Assembly (NCBI RefSeq): GCF_900236475.1
Contig: NZ_LT963352.1
Coordinates: forward strand, 6,700,001-6,764,000
From: Streptomyces chartreusis NRRL 3882
Lineage (GTDB): Bacteria; Actinomycetota; Actinomycetes; Streptomycetales; Streptomycetaceae
DNA length: 64,000 nucleotides
Reading direction: 5' to 3'
In this document: positions 1 to 8,944 of the stretch, one piece after another
Position numbering within the stretch: the first letter of the stretch is position 1
How the letters are laid out: each line of letters begins with the position of its first letter
Translations under genes and position numbers: made by a program
The notes under the pieces: generated by a model
The model's database searches: none
Told to the model about the DNA's origin: nothing
Seen by the model: the letters and a program-made list of their open reading frames with translations, nothing else

Positions 1-269
1 ACACCGTGGACGCGGCGCCCGGCTCGCAGCTGTTCGCCGGCCTGGACGCGGACGCGCGCTTCTACTTCGTGCACTCCTACGCCGTCCACGACTGGTCGCT
101 GGAGACCCACAACCCGGCGATGGAGGCCCCCAAGGTCACCTGGTCCACGCACGGCAAGCCGTTCGTCGCGGCCGTCGAGAACGGCGCCCTGTGGGCCACG
201 CAGTTCCACCCCGAGAAGTCCGGCGACGCCGGAGCCCAGCTCCTCACCAACTGGATCGGAACACTGTGA
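1..269 (+). CDS. hisH: Imidazole glycerol phosphate synthase, glutaminase subunit (3' part)
   Basis: This is the C-terminal part of HisH, the glutaminase that releases ammonia from glutamine and channels it to HisF in histidine biosynthesis. The start lies outside the window. The remaining ~88 codons hold the end of the class I amidotransferase triad, the His and Glu of the segment ATQFHPEKSG near the C-terminus. The stop codon overlaps the GTG start of priA (GTGA), so translation is probably coupled. Its partner hisF is two genes downstream. The identification rests on the motif and on the his gene context. Confidence 0.93.
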   Translation, partial: TVDAAPGSQLFAGLDADARFYFVHSYAVHDWSLETHNPAMEAPKVTWSTHGKPFVAAVENGALWATQFHPEKSGDAGAQLLTNWIGTL

Positions 270-991
270 GCAAGCTCGAACTCCTCCCCGCCGTCGACGT
301 CCGCGACGGCCAGGCGGTGCGCCTGGTGCACGGCGAGTCCGGAACGGAGACCTCCTACGGCTCGCCCCTGGAGGCCGCCCTCGCCTGGCAGCGGTCCGGC
401 GCCGAGTGGCTGCACCTGGTCGACCTGGACGCCGCGTTCGGCACCGGCGACAACCGCGAGCTGATCGCCGAGGTCGCCAAGGCGATGGACATCAAGGTGG
501 AGCTGTCCGGCGGCATCCGCGACGACGACACCCTCGCCGCCGCCCTGGCCACCGGCTGCACCCGCGTGAACCTGGGCACGGCCGCCCTGGAGACCCCCGA
601 GTGGGTCGCCAAGGTCATCGCCGAGCACGGCGACAAGATCGCGGTCGGACTGGACGTCCGCGGCACCACCCTGCGCGGCCGCGGCTGGACCCGCGACGGC
701 GGCGACCTCTACGAGACGCTGGAGCGCCTCAACAAGGAGGGCTGCGCGCGGTACGTCGTCACGGACATCGCGAAGGACGGCACGCTCCAGGGCCCGAACC
801 TGGAACTGCTGCGCAATGTGTGCGCCGCGACGGACCGCCCTGTCGTGGCCTCCGGCGGCGTGTCCTCGCTGGACGACCTCCGGGCCATCGCCGGCCTCGT
901 GCCGCTCGGTGTCGAGGGCGCGATCGTAGGGAAGGCGCTGTACGCGAAGGCGTTCACCCTGGAAGAGGCATTGGAGACTGTGTCGTCATGA
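266..991 (+). CDS. priA: Bifunctional phosphoribosyl isomerase A (HisA/TrpF)
   Basis: PriA isomerises ProFAR in histidine synthesis and PRA in tryptophan synthesis. Actinobacteria with this enzyme usually lack trpF. The 241-residue (beta/alpha)8 barrel starts at a GTG overlapping the hisH stop. The N-terminal catalytic Asp is in the segment LLPAVDVRDG and the second Asp in VVTDIAKDGTLQGPNL. No separate trpF is seen among the trp genes of this window, which fits a dual role. The stop overlaps the next start as ATGA. Family and role are well established; dual substrate use in this strain is inferred. Confidence 0.95.
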   Translation: MSKLELLPAVDVRDGQAVRLVHGESGTETSYGSPLEAALAWQRSGAEWLHLVDLDAAFGTGDNRELIAEVAKAMDIKVELSGGIRDDDTLAAALATGCTRVNLGTAALETPEWVAKVIAEHGDKIAVGLDVRGTTLRGRGWTRDGGDLYETLERLNKEGCARYVVTDIAKDGTLQGPNLELLRNVCAATDRPVVASGGVSSLDDLRAIAGLVPLGVEGAIVGKALYAKAFTLEEALETVSS

Positions 992-1389
992 GCGATGCCG
1001 TACGGCGCGTGCAGAGCGGAAGTCCCTGGGAAGAGAGTTTCGGTTTCGCGCGCGCCGTGGCGGCGGGCGATCGGGTGCTGGTGGCGGGCACGACACCCTT
1101 CAAGGGCGATGTGCTGTACGGGGAGGGCGATCCGTACGAGCAGGCCAAGGCGGCCTTCACCAGCGCCCTCGAGGCGATCGGCGAGTTCGGGCTCGGCATC
1201 GGGTCCGTGGTCCGTACGCGGATGTACCTGGCCCACTCGCGCGACCTCGACGAGGTGGGCCGGGCCCACAAGGAGCTGTTCGACTCCGTGCGCCCGGTCG
1301 CGACCTTCCTCGTCGTGGAGGGCTTCGTCGACCCGCGCGTCCTGGTGTCGGTGGAACTAGAGGCATTCAGAGGAACGGTGGATTCATGA
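988..1389 (+). CDS. RidA/YjgF-family enamine deaminase-like protein
   Basis: This 133-residue protein belongs to the RidA (YjgF/YER057c/UK114) family. Well-studied members hydrolyse reactive enamine or imine intermediates such as 2-aminoacrylate. Visible family features are the GTTPF segment near residue 32 and the C-terminal segment with the conserved Arg in FVDPRVLVSVELEAF. It overlaps priA by 4 bp (ATGA) and hisF by 4 bp (ATGA), so it sits inside the histidine operon. That position suggests a housekeeping role protecting amino-acid metabolism. The exact substrate cannot be told from the sequence. Confidence 0.85.
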   Translation: MSDAVRRVQSGSPWEESFGFARAVAAGDRVLVAGTTPFKGDVLYGEGDPYEQAKAAFTSALEAIGEFGLGIGSVVRTRMYLAHSRDLDEVGRAHKELFDSVRPVATFLVVEGFVDPRVLVSVELEAFRGTVDS

Positions 1390-2141
1390 CCCTGGCGGTC
1401 CGAGTCATCCCCTGCCTGGACGTGGACAACGGCCGGGTCGTCAAGGGCGTCAACTTCCAGAACCTGCGCGACGCGGGCGACCCCGTCGAGATGGCCAAGG
1501 TGTACGACGCCGAGGGCGCCGACGAGCTGACGTTCCTGGACATCACCGCCTCGTCGGGCAACCGCGAGACGACGTACGACGTGGTGCGCCGCACGGCCGA
1601 GCAGGTGTTCATCCCGCTCACGGTCGGCGGCGGGGTGCGCACCGCCGAGGACGTGGACAAGCTGCTGCGGGCCGGCGCGGACAAGGTCGGCGTCAACACG
1701 GCCGCGATCGCCCGCCCGGAGCTGATCCGGGAGATCGCGGAACGCTTCGGCCGCCAGGTCCTGGTCCTGTCGGTGGACGCGCGCCGCACCGAGTCCGGCT
1801 CCTTCGAGGTGACCACCCACGGCGGCCGTCGCGGCACCGGCATCGACGCCGTCGAGTGGGCGCACCAGGCCGCGGAGCTGGGCGCCGGCGAGATCCTGCT
1901 CAACTCCATGGACGCGGACGGCACCAAGGACGGCTACGACCTGGAGATGATCCAGGCAGTGCGGGGGCACGTGACCGTCCCGGTCATCGCCTCGGGCGGC
2001 GCGGGCAAGCTGGCCGACTTCCCGCCGGCCATCGCGGCGGGCGCGGACGCCGTGCTGGCCGCGTCGGTGTTCCACTTCGGGGACCTGCGCATCGGCCAGG
2101 TCAAGGAGACGCTGCGGGAGGCGGGTCACCCGGTGCGGTGA
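1386..2141 (+). CDS. hisF: Imidazole glycerol phosphate synthase, cyclase subunit
   Basis: HisF uses ammonia from HisH to convert PRFAR to imidazole glycerol phosphate and AICAR. The 251-residue length matches the family. The two catalytic aspartates are visible: one in the N-terminal segment VIPCLDVDNGRVVKG, the other in LVLSVDARRTES near residue 130. The phosphate-binding segments VGGGVRT and ASGGAGKLADF are also present. The start overlaps the upstream stop (ATGA), and a strong hairpin follows the stop by about 15 bp. It closes the hisH-priA-ridA-hisF transcription unit seen here. Confidence 0.97.
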   Translation: MTLAVRVIPCLDVDNGRVVKGVNFQNLRDAGDPVEMAKVYDAEGADELTFLDITASSGNRETTYDVVRRTAEQVFIPLTVGGGVRTAEDVDKLLRAGADKVGVNTAAIARPELIREIAERFGRQVLVLSVDARRTESGSFEVTTHGGRRGTGIDAVEWAHQAAELGAGEILLNSMDADGTKDGYDLEMIQAVRGHVTVPVIASGGAGKLADFPPAIAAGADAVLAASVFHFGDLRIGQVKETLREAGHPVR

Positions 2142-2155
2142 CCCGCGTGTCGGGA

Positions 2156-2182
2156 GCCCCGGCCGCGTGCTGCGGCCGGGGC
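2156..2182. terminator. Hairpin terminator between hisF and the converging gene
   Basis: A perfect 11-bp stem, GCCCCGGCCGC paired with its reverse complement around the loop GTGCT, lies between the converging stops of hisF and the maleylpyruvate isomerase-like gene. It probably ends transcription from both sides. There is no T-tract, which is normal in Streptomyces. Confidence 0.75.
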
Positions 2183-2213
2183 CTCCTCATGCCCGGGGTT
2201 TCCTCACGGCCCC

Positions 2214-2849
2214 TCAGATCCCGAGCTGCTTCGTCTCGTGCAGCTTCGCGATCGCGTCCTCGTCGCCGTCCAGCTCGACCTTGGCCTCGCTCTGCCGGCC
2301 GTAGGAGAACAGCACCAGCTCGGAGGGCTCACCCGTCACCGTGACCACCGGCGCGCCCCGGTGGGCGACGACCGTCTGGCCGTCCGGACGGCGCAGCACC
2401 AGGCCCGTCGGGACGCCCCGCCCCATCAGCCGGGCGGTGCGCTCCAGCCGGGACCACAGGGCGTCCTGGAAGACCGGGTCGAGCTCGCGCGGCGACCAGT
2501 CGGGCTGGGCGCGCCGGACGTCCTCCGTGTGGACGTAGAACTCGATGATGTTCGACATCTCGTCGACCTGCTTGAGCGAGAAGGGCGAGAAACGCGGCGG
2601 CCCCGTACGGATCAGCTGGATCAGCTCCTCGTACGGCTTGTCGGTGTACTCCGCCATCACCCGGTCCAGGCGCGGCGCGAGCTGCTTGATCAGTATCCCG
2701 CCGGCGGCGTCCGGGCGGCGCTCCCGCACGACCACGTGCGCCGCGAGGTCCCGGGTCGTCCAGCCCTCGCACAGGGTGGGCGCGTCCGGGCCCGCGGTCT
2801 CCAACAGATCGGCGAGGAGAAGTCGTTCGCGCTTGGCATGGGTCGACAT
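2214..2849 (-). CDS. TIGR03085-type protein, mycothiol-dependent isomerase-like (DinB superfamily)
   Basis: A 211-residue protein of the actinobacterial TIGR03085 group, related to mycothiol-dependent maleylpyruvate isomerases and DinB-like four-helix metal-binding proteins. The N-terminal segment with LCEGWTTRDLAAHVV carries the conserved Trp and a His typical of the metal site, and a second candidate ligand is in EFYVHTEDVRRA near residue 110. It stands alone on the minus strand between hisF and hisI. Its substrate is unknown; the family is assigned from remembered motifs only. Confidence 0.75.
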   Translation of the reverse strand: MSTHAKRERLLLADLLETAGPDAPTLCEGWTTRDLAAHVVVRERRPDAAGGILIKQLAPRLDRVMAEYTDKPYEELIQLIRTGPPRFSPFSLKQVDEMSNIIEFYVHTEDVRRAQPDWSPRELDPVFQDALWSRLERTARLMGRGVPTGLVLRRPDGQTVVAHRGAPVVTVTGEPSELVLFSYGRQSEAKVELDGDEDAIAKLHETKQLGI

Positions 2850-2933
2850 GCCGCCCAGCCTACGACCGGCCGTCGGGTCCGCCCAGTGGACACTCCACCT
2901 GCTCCGTCAGTGGCGCCCGGCACAATGGACGGC

Positions 2934-3320
2934 ATGACCAGCACGCCCAGCCGTCTCGACCCGGAGATCGCCGCCCGCCTCAAGCGCAGCGCCGACGGCC
3001 TCCTGCCCGCCATCGCCCAGCAGTACGACACCGGAGAGGTGCTGATGCTCGGCTGGATGGACGACGAGGCGCTGCACCGCACCCTGACCACCGGCCGGTG
3101 CACGTACTGGTCCCGCAGCCGCCAGGAGTACTGGGTCAAGGGCGACACCTCCGGCCACTTCCAGTGGGTGAAGTCCGTCGCCCTCGACTGCGACGCCGAC
3201 ACCGTCCTGGTGAAGGTCGACCAGGTCGGCGCCGCCTGCCACACCGGCGCGCGCACCTGCTTCGACCAGGACGTGCTCCTCAAGGACGGCGGCTCCGACG
3301 CCCCCGCCTCGGATCAGTAA
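2934..3320 (+). CDS. hisI: Phosphoribosyl-AMP cyclohydrolase
   Basis: HisI opens the adenine ring of phosphoribosyl-AMP in histidine biosynthesis. The 128-residue protein shows the metal-binding segment with Asp residues in LDCDADTVLVKVDQ and the zinc cysteines in AACHTGARTCF. The chosen ATG lies 7 bases after CACAAT, a plausible -10 element, which suggests a leaderless transcript. An in-frame ATG three codons upstream overlaps that element and is less likely. It is a cyclohydrolase only, without a fused HisE domain. It is followed after 11 bp by trpE, so His and Trp genes may be cotranscribed here. Confidence 0.95.
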   Translation: MTSTPSRLDPEIAARLKRSADGLLPAIAQQYDTGEVLMLGWMDDEALHRTLTTGRCTYWSRSRQEYWVKGDTSGHFQWVKSVALDCDADTVLVKVDQVGAACHTGARTCFDQDVLLKDGGSDAPASDQ

Positions 3321-3331
3321 GGTCAGCGGCC

Positions 3332-4813
<1,482 letters not shown>

Positions 4814-4816
4814 GAT

Positions 4817-4847
4817 GAACCCCCGGGTGACGGTTCGCCCGGGGTTC
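4817..4847 (+). terminator. Hairpin after trpE
   Basis: An inverted repeat, GAACCCC(C)GGG paired with CCCGGGGTTC around an 8-9 base loop and with one bulged C, begins 3 bp after the trpE stop. It may end or attenuate the hisI-trpE transcript before the next gene. Confidence 0.55.
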
Positions 4848-4864
4848 AGGCGATAGTGGGGTAC

Positions 4865-5497
4865 GTGACTGCTGCACCTCACCCCCGTTCCGAAGCCGCC
4901 GGATCCGCCCGGGCCGGCCGTCTGAGCCTCGCCGTGGCGCTGCTGGGCGGTGCGCTCGGCGCGGCCGTGGCGCTGCTCGCCACCCGGCAGCGCTGGGCGG
5001 AGGGCACCGCGACGGTGGCCGGCGGCGCCTTCCCCCTGACCGCCAAGGGCAGCGACGTCACGGGCGTACCCGCGGCGCTCGCCATAGTGGGCCTCGCCGC
5101 GCTCGTCGCCGTCTTCGCCGTCCGCCGGGCCGGCCGCTTCATCGTGGCCGGGCTGCTGGCGCTGTCCGGCGCGGGCATCGTCGCCGCCGCCCTGCTCGGC
5201 GCCTCCGACGGCTCCGCGCTCGACGAGCAGGCCGCCCAGGCCTCCGGGGACACCTCCGCCTCCGTGGACACCCTCAGCCACACCGCCTGGCCGTACGTCG
5301 CGGCCGTCGGCGGCGTTCTGATCCTCCTGGCCGGGCTGCTCGCCCTGCGCTACGGCCGGCTGTGGCCCGCGATGTCCGGCCGCTACGAGCGCGACGGCGC
5401 GCCCCAGCCGCGCCGAAAGGCCCCCGCCGTCGACCCCGACCGGCCCGAGGACCTGTGGAAGGCGCTCGACCGGGGCGAGGACCCCACCGGGGCCTGA
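4865..5497 (+). CDS. Trp operon-associated membrane protein (TIGR02234 type)
   Basis: A 210-residue membrane protein of the family recurrently placed beside trp genes in actinobacteria (TIGR02234/Trp_oprn_chp). Four hydrophobic segments are visible: residues ~17-37, ~73-92, ~98-117 and ~140-160, the last in YVAAVGGVLILLAGLLAL. A short basic C-terminal tail ends with the segment DPDRPEDLWKALDRGEDPT, typical of the family. Two GTG starts are possible, at 4856 and 4865; the second is used. Function is unknown; a role in tryptophan metabolism is inferred only from position between trpE and trpC. Confidence 0.8.
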   Translation: MTAAPHPRSEAAGSARAGRLSLAVALLGGALGAAVALLATRQRWAEGTATVAGGAFPLTAKGSDVTGVPAALAIVGLAALVAVFAVRRAGRFIVAGLLALSGAGIVAAALLGASDGSALDEQAAQASGDTSASVDTLSHTAWPYVAAVGGVLILLAGLLALRYGRLWPAMSGRYERDGAPQPRRKAPAVDPDRPEDLWKALDRGEDPTGA

Positions 5498-5616
5498 GCC
5501 ACCCGGAGCAGCGGGGAGCATCCCAGGAGCACCCCCGCTCACCGGTTACGCGCGCGTGCGGGACAATGGGCCCGAGCGTCCTGCTCAGACACGCACACAG
5601 CAACGAGGAGCAAGCA

Positions 5617-5868
5617 ATGGCGGGCAGCAGCCACGGTCACACCCCGGCCGCCTGGACCGGTGTCACGATCGCCTTCATCGGTTTCTGCGTCGCGGGCGCG
5701 TTCATGGTGATGGACCAGCCCGTGGGCTTCTGGGCGGGCATGGTCGTCGTGCTCCTCGGCGGTGTGGTCGGCGGCATCATGCGGATGATGGGCCTCGGCC
5801 AGCCCAAGGACCTGCACCAGCCGCACAAGATGACGGGCGACCGCGAGCCGGCCCGCGCCGAGGGCTGA
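5617..5868 (+). CDS. Small membrane protein of the HGxxPAAW family
   Basis: An 83-residue protein with the N-terminal signature HGHTPAAW and two hydrophobic segments, about residues 13-33 and 39-60. The C-terminus is short and charged (PHKMTGDREPARAEG). The GAGGAG ribosome site 6 bp before the ATG supports this start. It is a small conserved actinobacterial membrane protein always seen near trp genes in Streptomyces as far as I recall. No function is known. A strong composite hairpin follows. Confidence 0.8.
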   Translation: MAGSSHGHTPAAWTGVTIAFIGFCVAGAFMVMDQPVGFWAGMVVVLLGGVVGGIMRMMGLGQPKDLHQPHKMTGDREPARAEG

Positions 5869-5892
5869 TCACGAACAACCCCGTTGTCACGC

Positions 5893-5930
5893 GAGGGGCG
5901 GCCGGCACTCGGGTGCCGGGACCGCCCCTC
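5893..5930 (+). terminator. Two-tier hairpin terminator
   Basis: A nested perfect inverted repeat: outer arms GAGGGGCGG and CCGCCCCTC, inner arms CCGGCAC and GTGCCGG around the loop TCGG. It lies between the HGxxPAAW gene and the DUF2752 gene and should be a strong terminator. Confidence 0.8.
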
Positions 5931-5957
5931 ACGCGCGTGCCGGGCACAATGCGTACC

Positions 5958-6383
5958 GTGAACGCCGACAGCCGAAGGGTGACGCACAGCGTCGCGGGCC
6001 GACTGGCCGTCCCCGCCGGGGTGCTCGCGGCCGTCGCCGCCGCCTTCGCCTACGTGGGCGCGGTCGACCCCAACGAACCCGGCCACTACCCCGTCTGCCC
6101 GCTGCTGCACTACACCGGCCTGTACTGCCCCGGCTGCGGCGGACTGCGCAGCGCGCACGCCTTCGTCCACGGCGACTTCCCGGCGGCACTGCACGCCAAC
6201 GCGCTCGCCGTCCTCGGCTATCTGGCGTTCGCCGTGCTGTGGACCGTATGGGTGGTCCACGCGGTGCGCGGGCGCCCGATGCGGATCGACCCCCGCCCGG
6301 GGCTGGTGTGGAGCCTCGGCGCGTTGCTGCTGGTCTTCACCGTTGTCCGGAACCTGCCCTTCGGTGGCTGGCTCCATCCTTGA
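5958..6383 (+). CDS. DUF2752 membrane protein
   Basis: A 141-residue DUF2752 protein. The family core is clear: a Cys-containing CPLLHYTGLYCPGCGGLR segment (residues ~46-63) followed by the His of HAFVHGD and two to three membrane helices. Cys residues CPLL and CPGCGG are fully retained. The GTG start lies 7 bases after CACAAT, a likely -10 box, so the transcript is probably leaderless; an ATG three codons earlier overlaps that box. The function is unknown. The stop codon overlaps a possible -35 element of the trpC promoter. Confidence 0.75.
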   Translation: MNADSRRVTHSVAGRLAVPAGVLAAVAAAFAYVGAVDPNEPGHYPVCPLLHYTGLYCPGCGGLRSAHAFVHGDFPAALHANALAVLGYLAFAVLWTVWVVHAVRGRPMRIDPRPGLVWSLGALLLVFTVVRNLPFGGWLHP

Positions 6384-6409
6384 TCAACTGGCGGATGTCC
6401 AGGTAGTGG
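6380..6409 (+). promoter_or_regulatory. Candidate promoter for trpC
   Basis: TTGATC and TAGTGG are separated by 18 bp and lie 114 bp upstream of trpC. They resemble a housekeeping sigma promoter. A second -10-like element, TACCAT, is further downstream near 6450. No leader ORF with Trp codons is visible before trpC. Prediction by eye only. Confidence 0.3.
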
Positions 6410-6522
6410 GACCGGCGTCAACCGGATGCGAAGCCTGCGCACCGCTGCGGATACCATCGCAGTGACCATCGGTTTTCGATCGGTCGATGGAACTGTCAAG
6501 AGTCTGGAAGGGGGCCGCTCGC

Positions 6523-7332
6523 GTGAGTGTGCTCGACGAGATCATCGACGGAGTCCGTGCCGACCTCGCGGAGCGGCAGGCGCGCGTCAGCCTCGACGAG
6601 CTCAAGGAGCGCGCGGCGAAGACTCCCGCGGCCAAGGACGGCGCGGCCGCACTGCGCGGGGACGGCGTCAAGGTGATCTGCGAGGTCAAGCGCTCCAGCC
6701 CCTCCAAGGGCGCGCTCGCCGCGATCGCCGACCCGGCCGGACTCGCCGCGGACTACGAGGCGGGCGGCGCGGCCGTCATCTCCGTCCTCACCGAACAGCG
6801 CCGCTTCGGCGGCTCCCTCGCCGACCTCGAAGCGGTCCGCGCCCGCGTGGACATCCCGGTCCTGCGCAAGGACTTCATCGTCACGTCGTACCAGCTGTGG
6901 GAGGCCCGCGCCTACGGCGCCGACGTCGTCCTGCTGATCGTCGCCGCCCTCGACCAGCCCGCCCTGGAGTCCCTCATCGAGCGCGCCGAGTCCATCGGGC
7001 TCACGCCGCTCGTCGAGGTGCACGACGAGGACGAGGTCGAGCGCGCGGTCGACGCCGGCGCCCGCGTGATCGGCGTCAACGCGCGCAACCTCAAGACCCT
7101 CGAGGTCGACCGGGGCACCTTCGAGCGCGTGGCACCGGAGATCCCCGACCACATCATCAAGATCGCCGAGTCCGGCGTCCGCGGCCCGCACGACCTCATC
7201 GCCTACGCCAACGCCGGCGCCGACGCGGTCCTGGTGGGCGAGTCCCTCGTCACCGGCAAGGACCCCAAGACGGCGGTCTCCGACCTGGTGGCGGCAGGCG
7301 AACATCCGGCCCTCCGGCACGGCCGGGGCTGA
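6523..7332 (+). CDS. trpC: Indole-3-glycerol-phosphate synthase
   Basis: TrpC closes the indole ring of CdRP to give indole-3-glycerol phosphate. The 269-residue barrel has the catalytic Glu and Lys in VICEVKRSSPSKG, the KDF motif in PVLRKDFIVTSYQ, and the phosphate-site segments VGVNARNLKT and IAESGV. The GTG start is preceded by a purine-rich GGAAGGGGG site. It begins the trpC-trpM-trpB-trpA group. It is a stand-alone TrpC with no TrpF fusion, consistent with PriA supplying that activity. Confidence 0.97.
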   Translation: MSVLDEIIDGVRADLAERQARVSLDELKERAAKTPAAKDGAAALRGDGVKVICEVKRSSPSKGALAAIADPAGLAADYEAGGAAVISVLTEQRRFGGSLADLEAVRARVDIPVLRKDFIVTSYQLWEARAYGADVVLLIVAALDQPALESLIERAESIGLTPLVEVHDEDEVERAVDAGARVIGVNARNLKTLEVDRGTFERVAPEIPDHIIKIAESGVRGPHDLIAYANAGADAVLVGESLVTGKDPKTAVSDLVAAGEHPALRHGRG

Positions 7333-7354
7333 TCTCCCGCTAGGCTTGGCCCCG

Positions 7355-7582
7355 ATGACTCTCACCATGACGACCGTGGACCGGTACGCCCGCCTCGCGC
7401 GCGGCTGCCGCCCCCGCGGCTGCCGTGCGCCCGCGCGCCGCGTACACGGCCGCCGCGTCCGGTACGTCATCGGTGACGAGCCGGGCCAGGTGAACGGCAT
7501 GCGATGGCAGCGGCGCCCCGTCAGGGGCGCGGGACTCTGTTCAATGTGCGGCTACCGCCGCGCGGGCGCGACCAGCCACTGA
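7355..7582 (+). CDS. trpM: TrpM/TrpX, small tryptophan-synthesis modulator
   Basis: A 75-residue basic protein between trpC and trpB. In S. coelicolor the small gene in this place (trpX, renamed trpM) modulates tryptophan synthesis and differentiation. The N-terminal ~53 residues end in GQVNGMRWQRR, which I take as the conserved body. The last ~20 residues are encoded by what looks like a dispersed Streptomyces intergenic repeat, so the C-terminus may be strain specific. The sequence TAGGCT 8 bases before the ATG could be a -10 element giving a leaderless transcript. An alternative ATG lies four codons downstream. Confidence 0.7.
   Translation: MTLTMTTVDRYARLARGCRPRGCRAPARRVHGRRVRYVIGDEPGQVNGMRWQRRPVRGAGLCSMCGYRRAGATSH
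7512..7580. repeat. Dispersed GC-rich repeat overlapping the trpM 3' end
   Basis: The segment opens with a perfect hairpin (GCGCCCC, loop GTCA, GGGGCGC) and continues through a second GC-rich dyad to CGCGACCAGCCAC. It resembles, from memory, a short palindromic unit scattered through Streptomyces intergenic DNA. Here it lies inside the trpM reading frame. Confidence 0.5.
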
Positions 7583-7657
7583 CGGCCCGCGGCCGACAGC
7601 CGATCCCCGCCCCCACGGCGACCAGTGCACCCAACACACTCACCGTGAGGTTTCCGC

Positions 7658-8944
7658 ATGCCCAGTCAGTTCTTCATCCCCGACCCCGAGGGTCGAACCC
7701 CCAACCCCGAAGGCTACTTCGGCGCGTTCGGCGGCAAGTTCATCCCCGAGGCCCTCGTCGCCGCCGTCGACGAGGTCGCCGTCGAGTACGACAAGGCCAA
7801 GCACGACCCGGAGTTCGCCAGGGAACTCGACGACCTCCTGGTCAACTACACCGGCCGCCCGTCGGCGCTCACGGAGGTGCCCCGGTTCGCCGAGCACGCC
7901 GGTGGCGCCCGGGTCTTCCTCAAGCGCGAGGACCTCAACCACACCGGCTCCCACAAGATCAACAACGTCCTCGGCCAGGCCCTGCTCACCAAGCGCATGG
8001 GCAAGACCCGGGTCATCGCCGAGACGGGCGCCGGCCAGCACGGCGTGGCCACGGCCACGGCCTGCGCGCTCTTCGGCCTCGAGTGCACGATCTACATGGG
8101 TGAGATCGACACCCGGCGCCAGGCCCTCAACGTCGCCCGCATGCGCATGCTCGGCGCCGAGGTCATCGCCGTGAAGTCCGGCAGCCGCACGCTGAAGGAC
8201 GCGATCAACGAGGCGTTCCGCGACTGGGTCGCCAACGTCGACCACACGCACTACCTCTTCGGCACGGTCGCCGGCCCCCACCCCTTCCCGGCCATGGTCC
8301 GCGACTTCCACCGGGTCATCGGCGTGGAGACCCGCCGCCAGCTCCTGGAGCGCGCGGGCCGGCTCCCCGACGCGGCCGTCGCCTGCGTCGGCGGCGGTTC
8401 CAACGCCATCGGCCTCTTCCACGCCTTCATCCCGGACGAGTCCGTCCGCCTCATCGGCTGCGAGCCGGCCGGCCACGGCGTCGACACCGGCGAGCACGCG
8501 GCGACCCTGACCGCGGGCGAGCCCGGCATCCTGCACGGCTCCCGCAGTTACGTCCTCCAGGACGACGAGGGGCAGATCACCGAGCCGTACTCGATCTCGG
8601 CCGGTCTGGACTACCCGGGCATCGGGCCCGAGCACTCCTACCTCAAGGACTCCGGCCGCGGTGAGTACCGCGCGGTCACCGACGACGCGGCCATGCAGGC
8701 CCTGCGCCTGCTGTCCCGCACCGAGGGCATCATCCCGGCCATCGAGAGCGCCCACGCGCTGGCCGGCGCCCTGGAGGTCGGCAAGGAGCTGGGCAAGGAC
8801 GGGCTGATCGTGGTCAACCTGTCCGGCCGCGGCGACAAGGACATGGACACCGCCGCGCGCTACTTCGGCCTCTACGACACCGACGCCGAGGTCGCCGCCG
8901 ACGCGGACACCGACACCGCCGAGATCGAGGGGGACGCCAAGTGA
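7658..8944 (+). CDS. trpB: Tryptophan synthase beta chain
   Basis: TrpB condenses indole with serine using PLP. The 428-residue protein has the PLP lysine at about residue 100 in LNHTGSHKINN and the phosphate-binding loop GGGSNAIG at about 247-254. The segment ETGAGQHGVATATA is also diagnostic of TrpB type 1. The C-terminus carries a short acidic extension (DADTDTAEIEGDAK) beyond the enzyme core. Its stop overlaps the GTG start of trpA (GTGA), as expected for partners of the alpha2beta2 complex. Confidence 0.98.
   Translation: MPSQFFIPDPEGRTPNPEGYFGAFGGKFIPEALVAAVDEVAVEYDKAKHDPEFARELDDLLVNYTGRPSALTEVPRFAEHAGGARVFLKREDLNHTGSHKINNVLGQALLTKRMGKTRVIAETGAGQHGVATATACALFGLECTIYMGEIDTRRQALNVARMRMLGAEVIAVKSGSRTLKDAINEAFRDWVANVDHTHYLFGTVAGPHPFPAMVRDFHRVIGVETRRQLLERAGRLPDAAVACVGGGSNAIGLFHAFIPDESVRLIGCEPAGHGVDTGEHAATLTAGEPGILHGSRSYVLQDDEGQITEPYSISAGLDYPGIGPEHSYLKDSGRGEYRAVTDDAAMQALRLLSRTEGIIPAIESAHALAGALEVGKELGKDGLIVVNLSGRGDKDMDTAARYFGLYDTDAEVAADADTDTAEIEGDAK

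Noticed and set aside
3321..3331. A trp attenuator or leader peptide before trpE
   Set aside because: Only 11 bp separate hisI and trpE. No leader ORF with Trp codons and no competing hairpins were seen before trpE or trpC.
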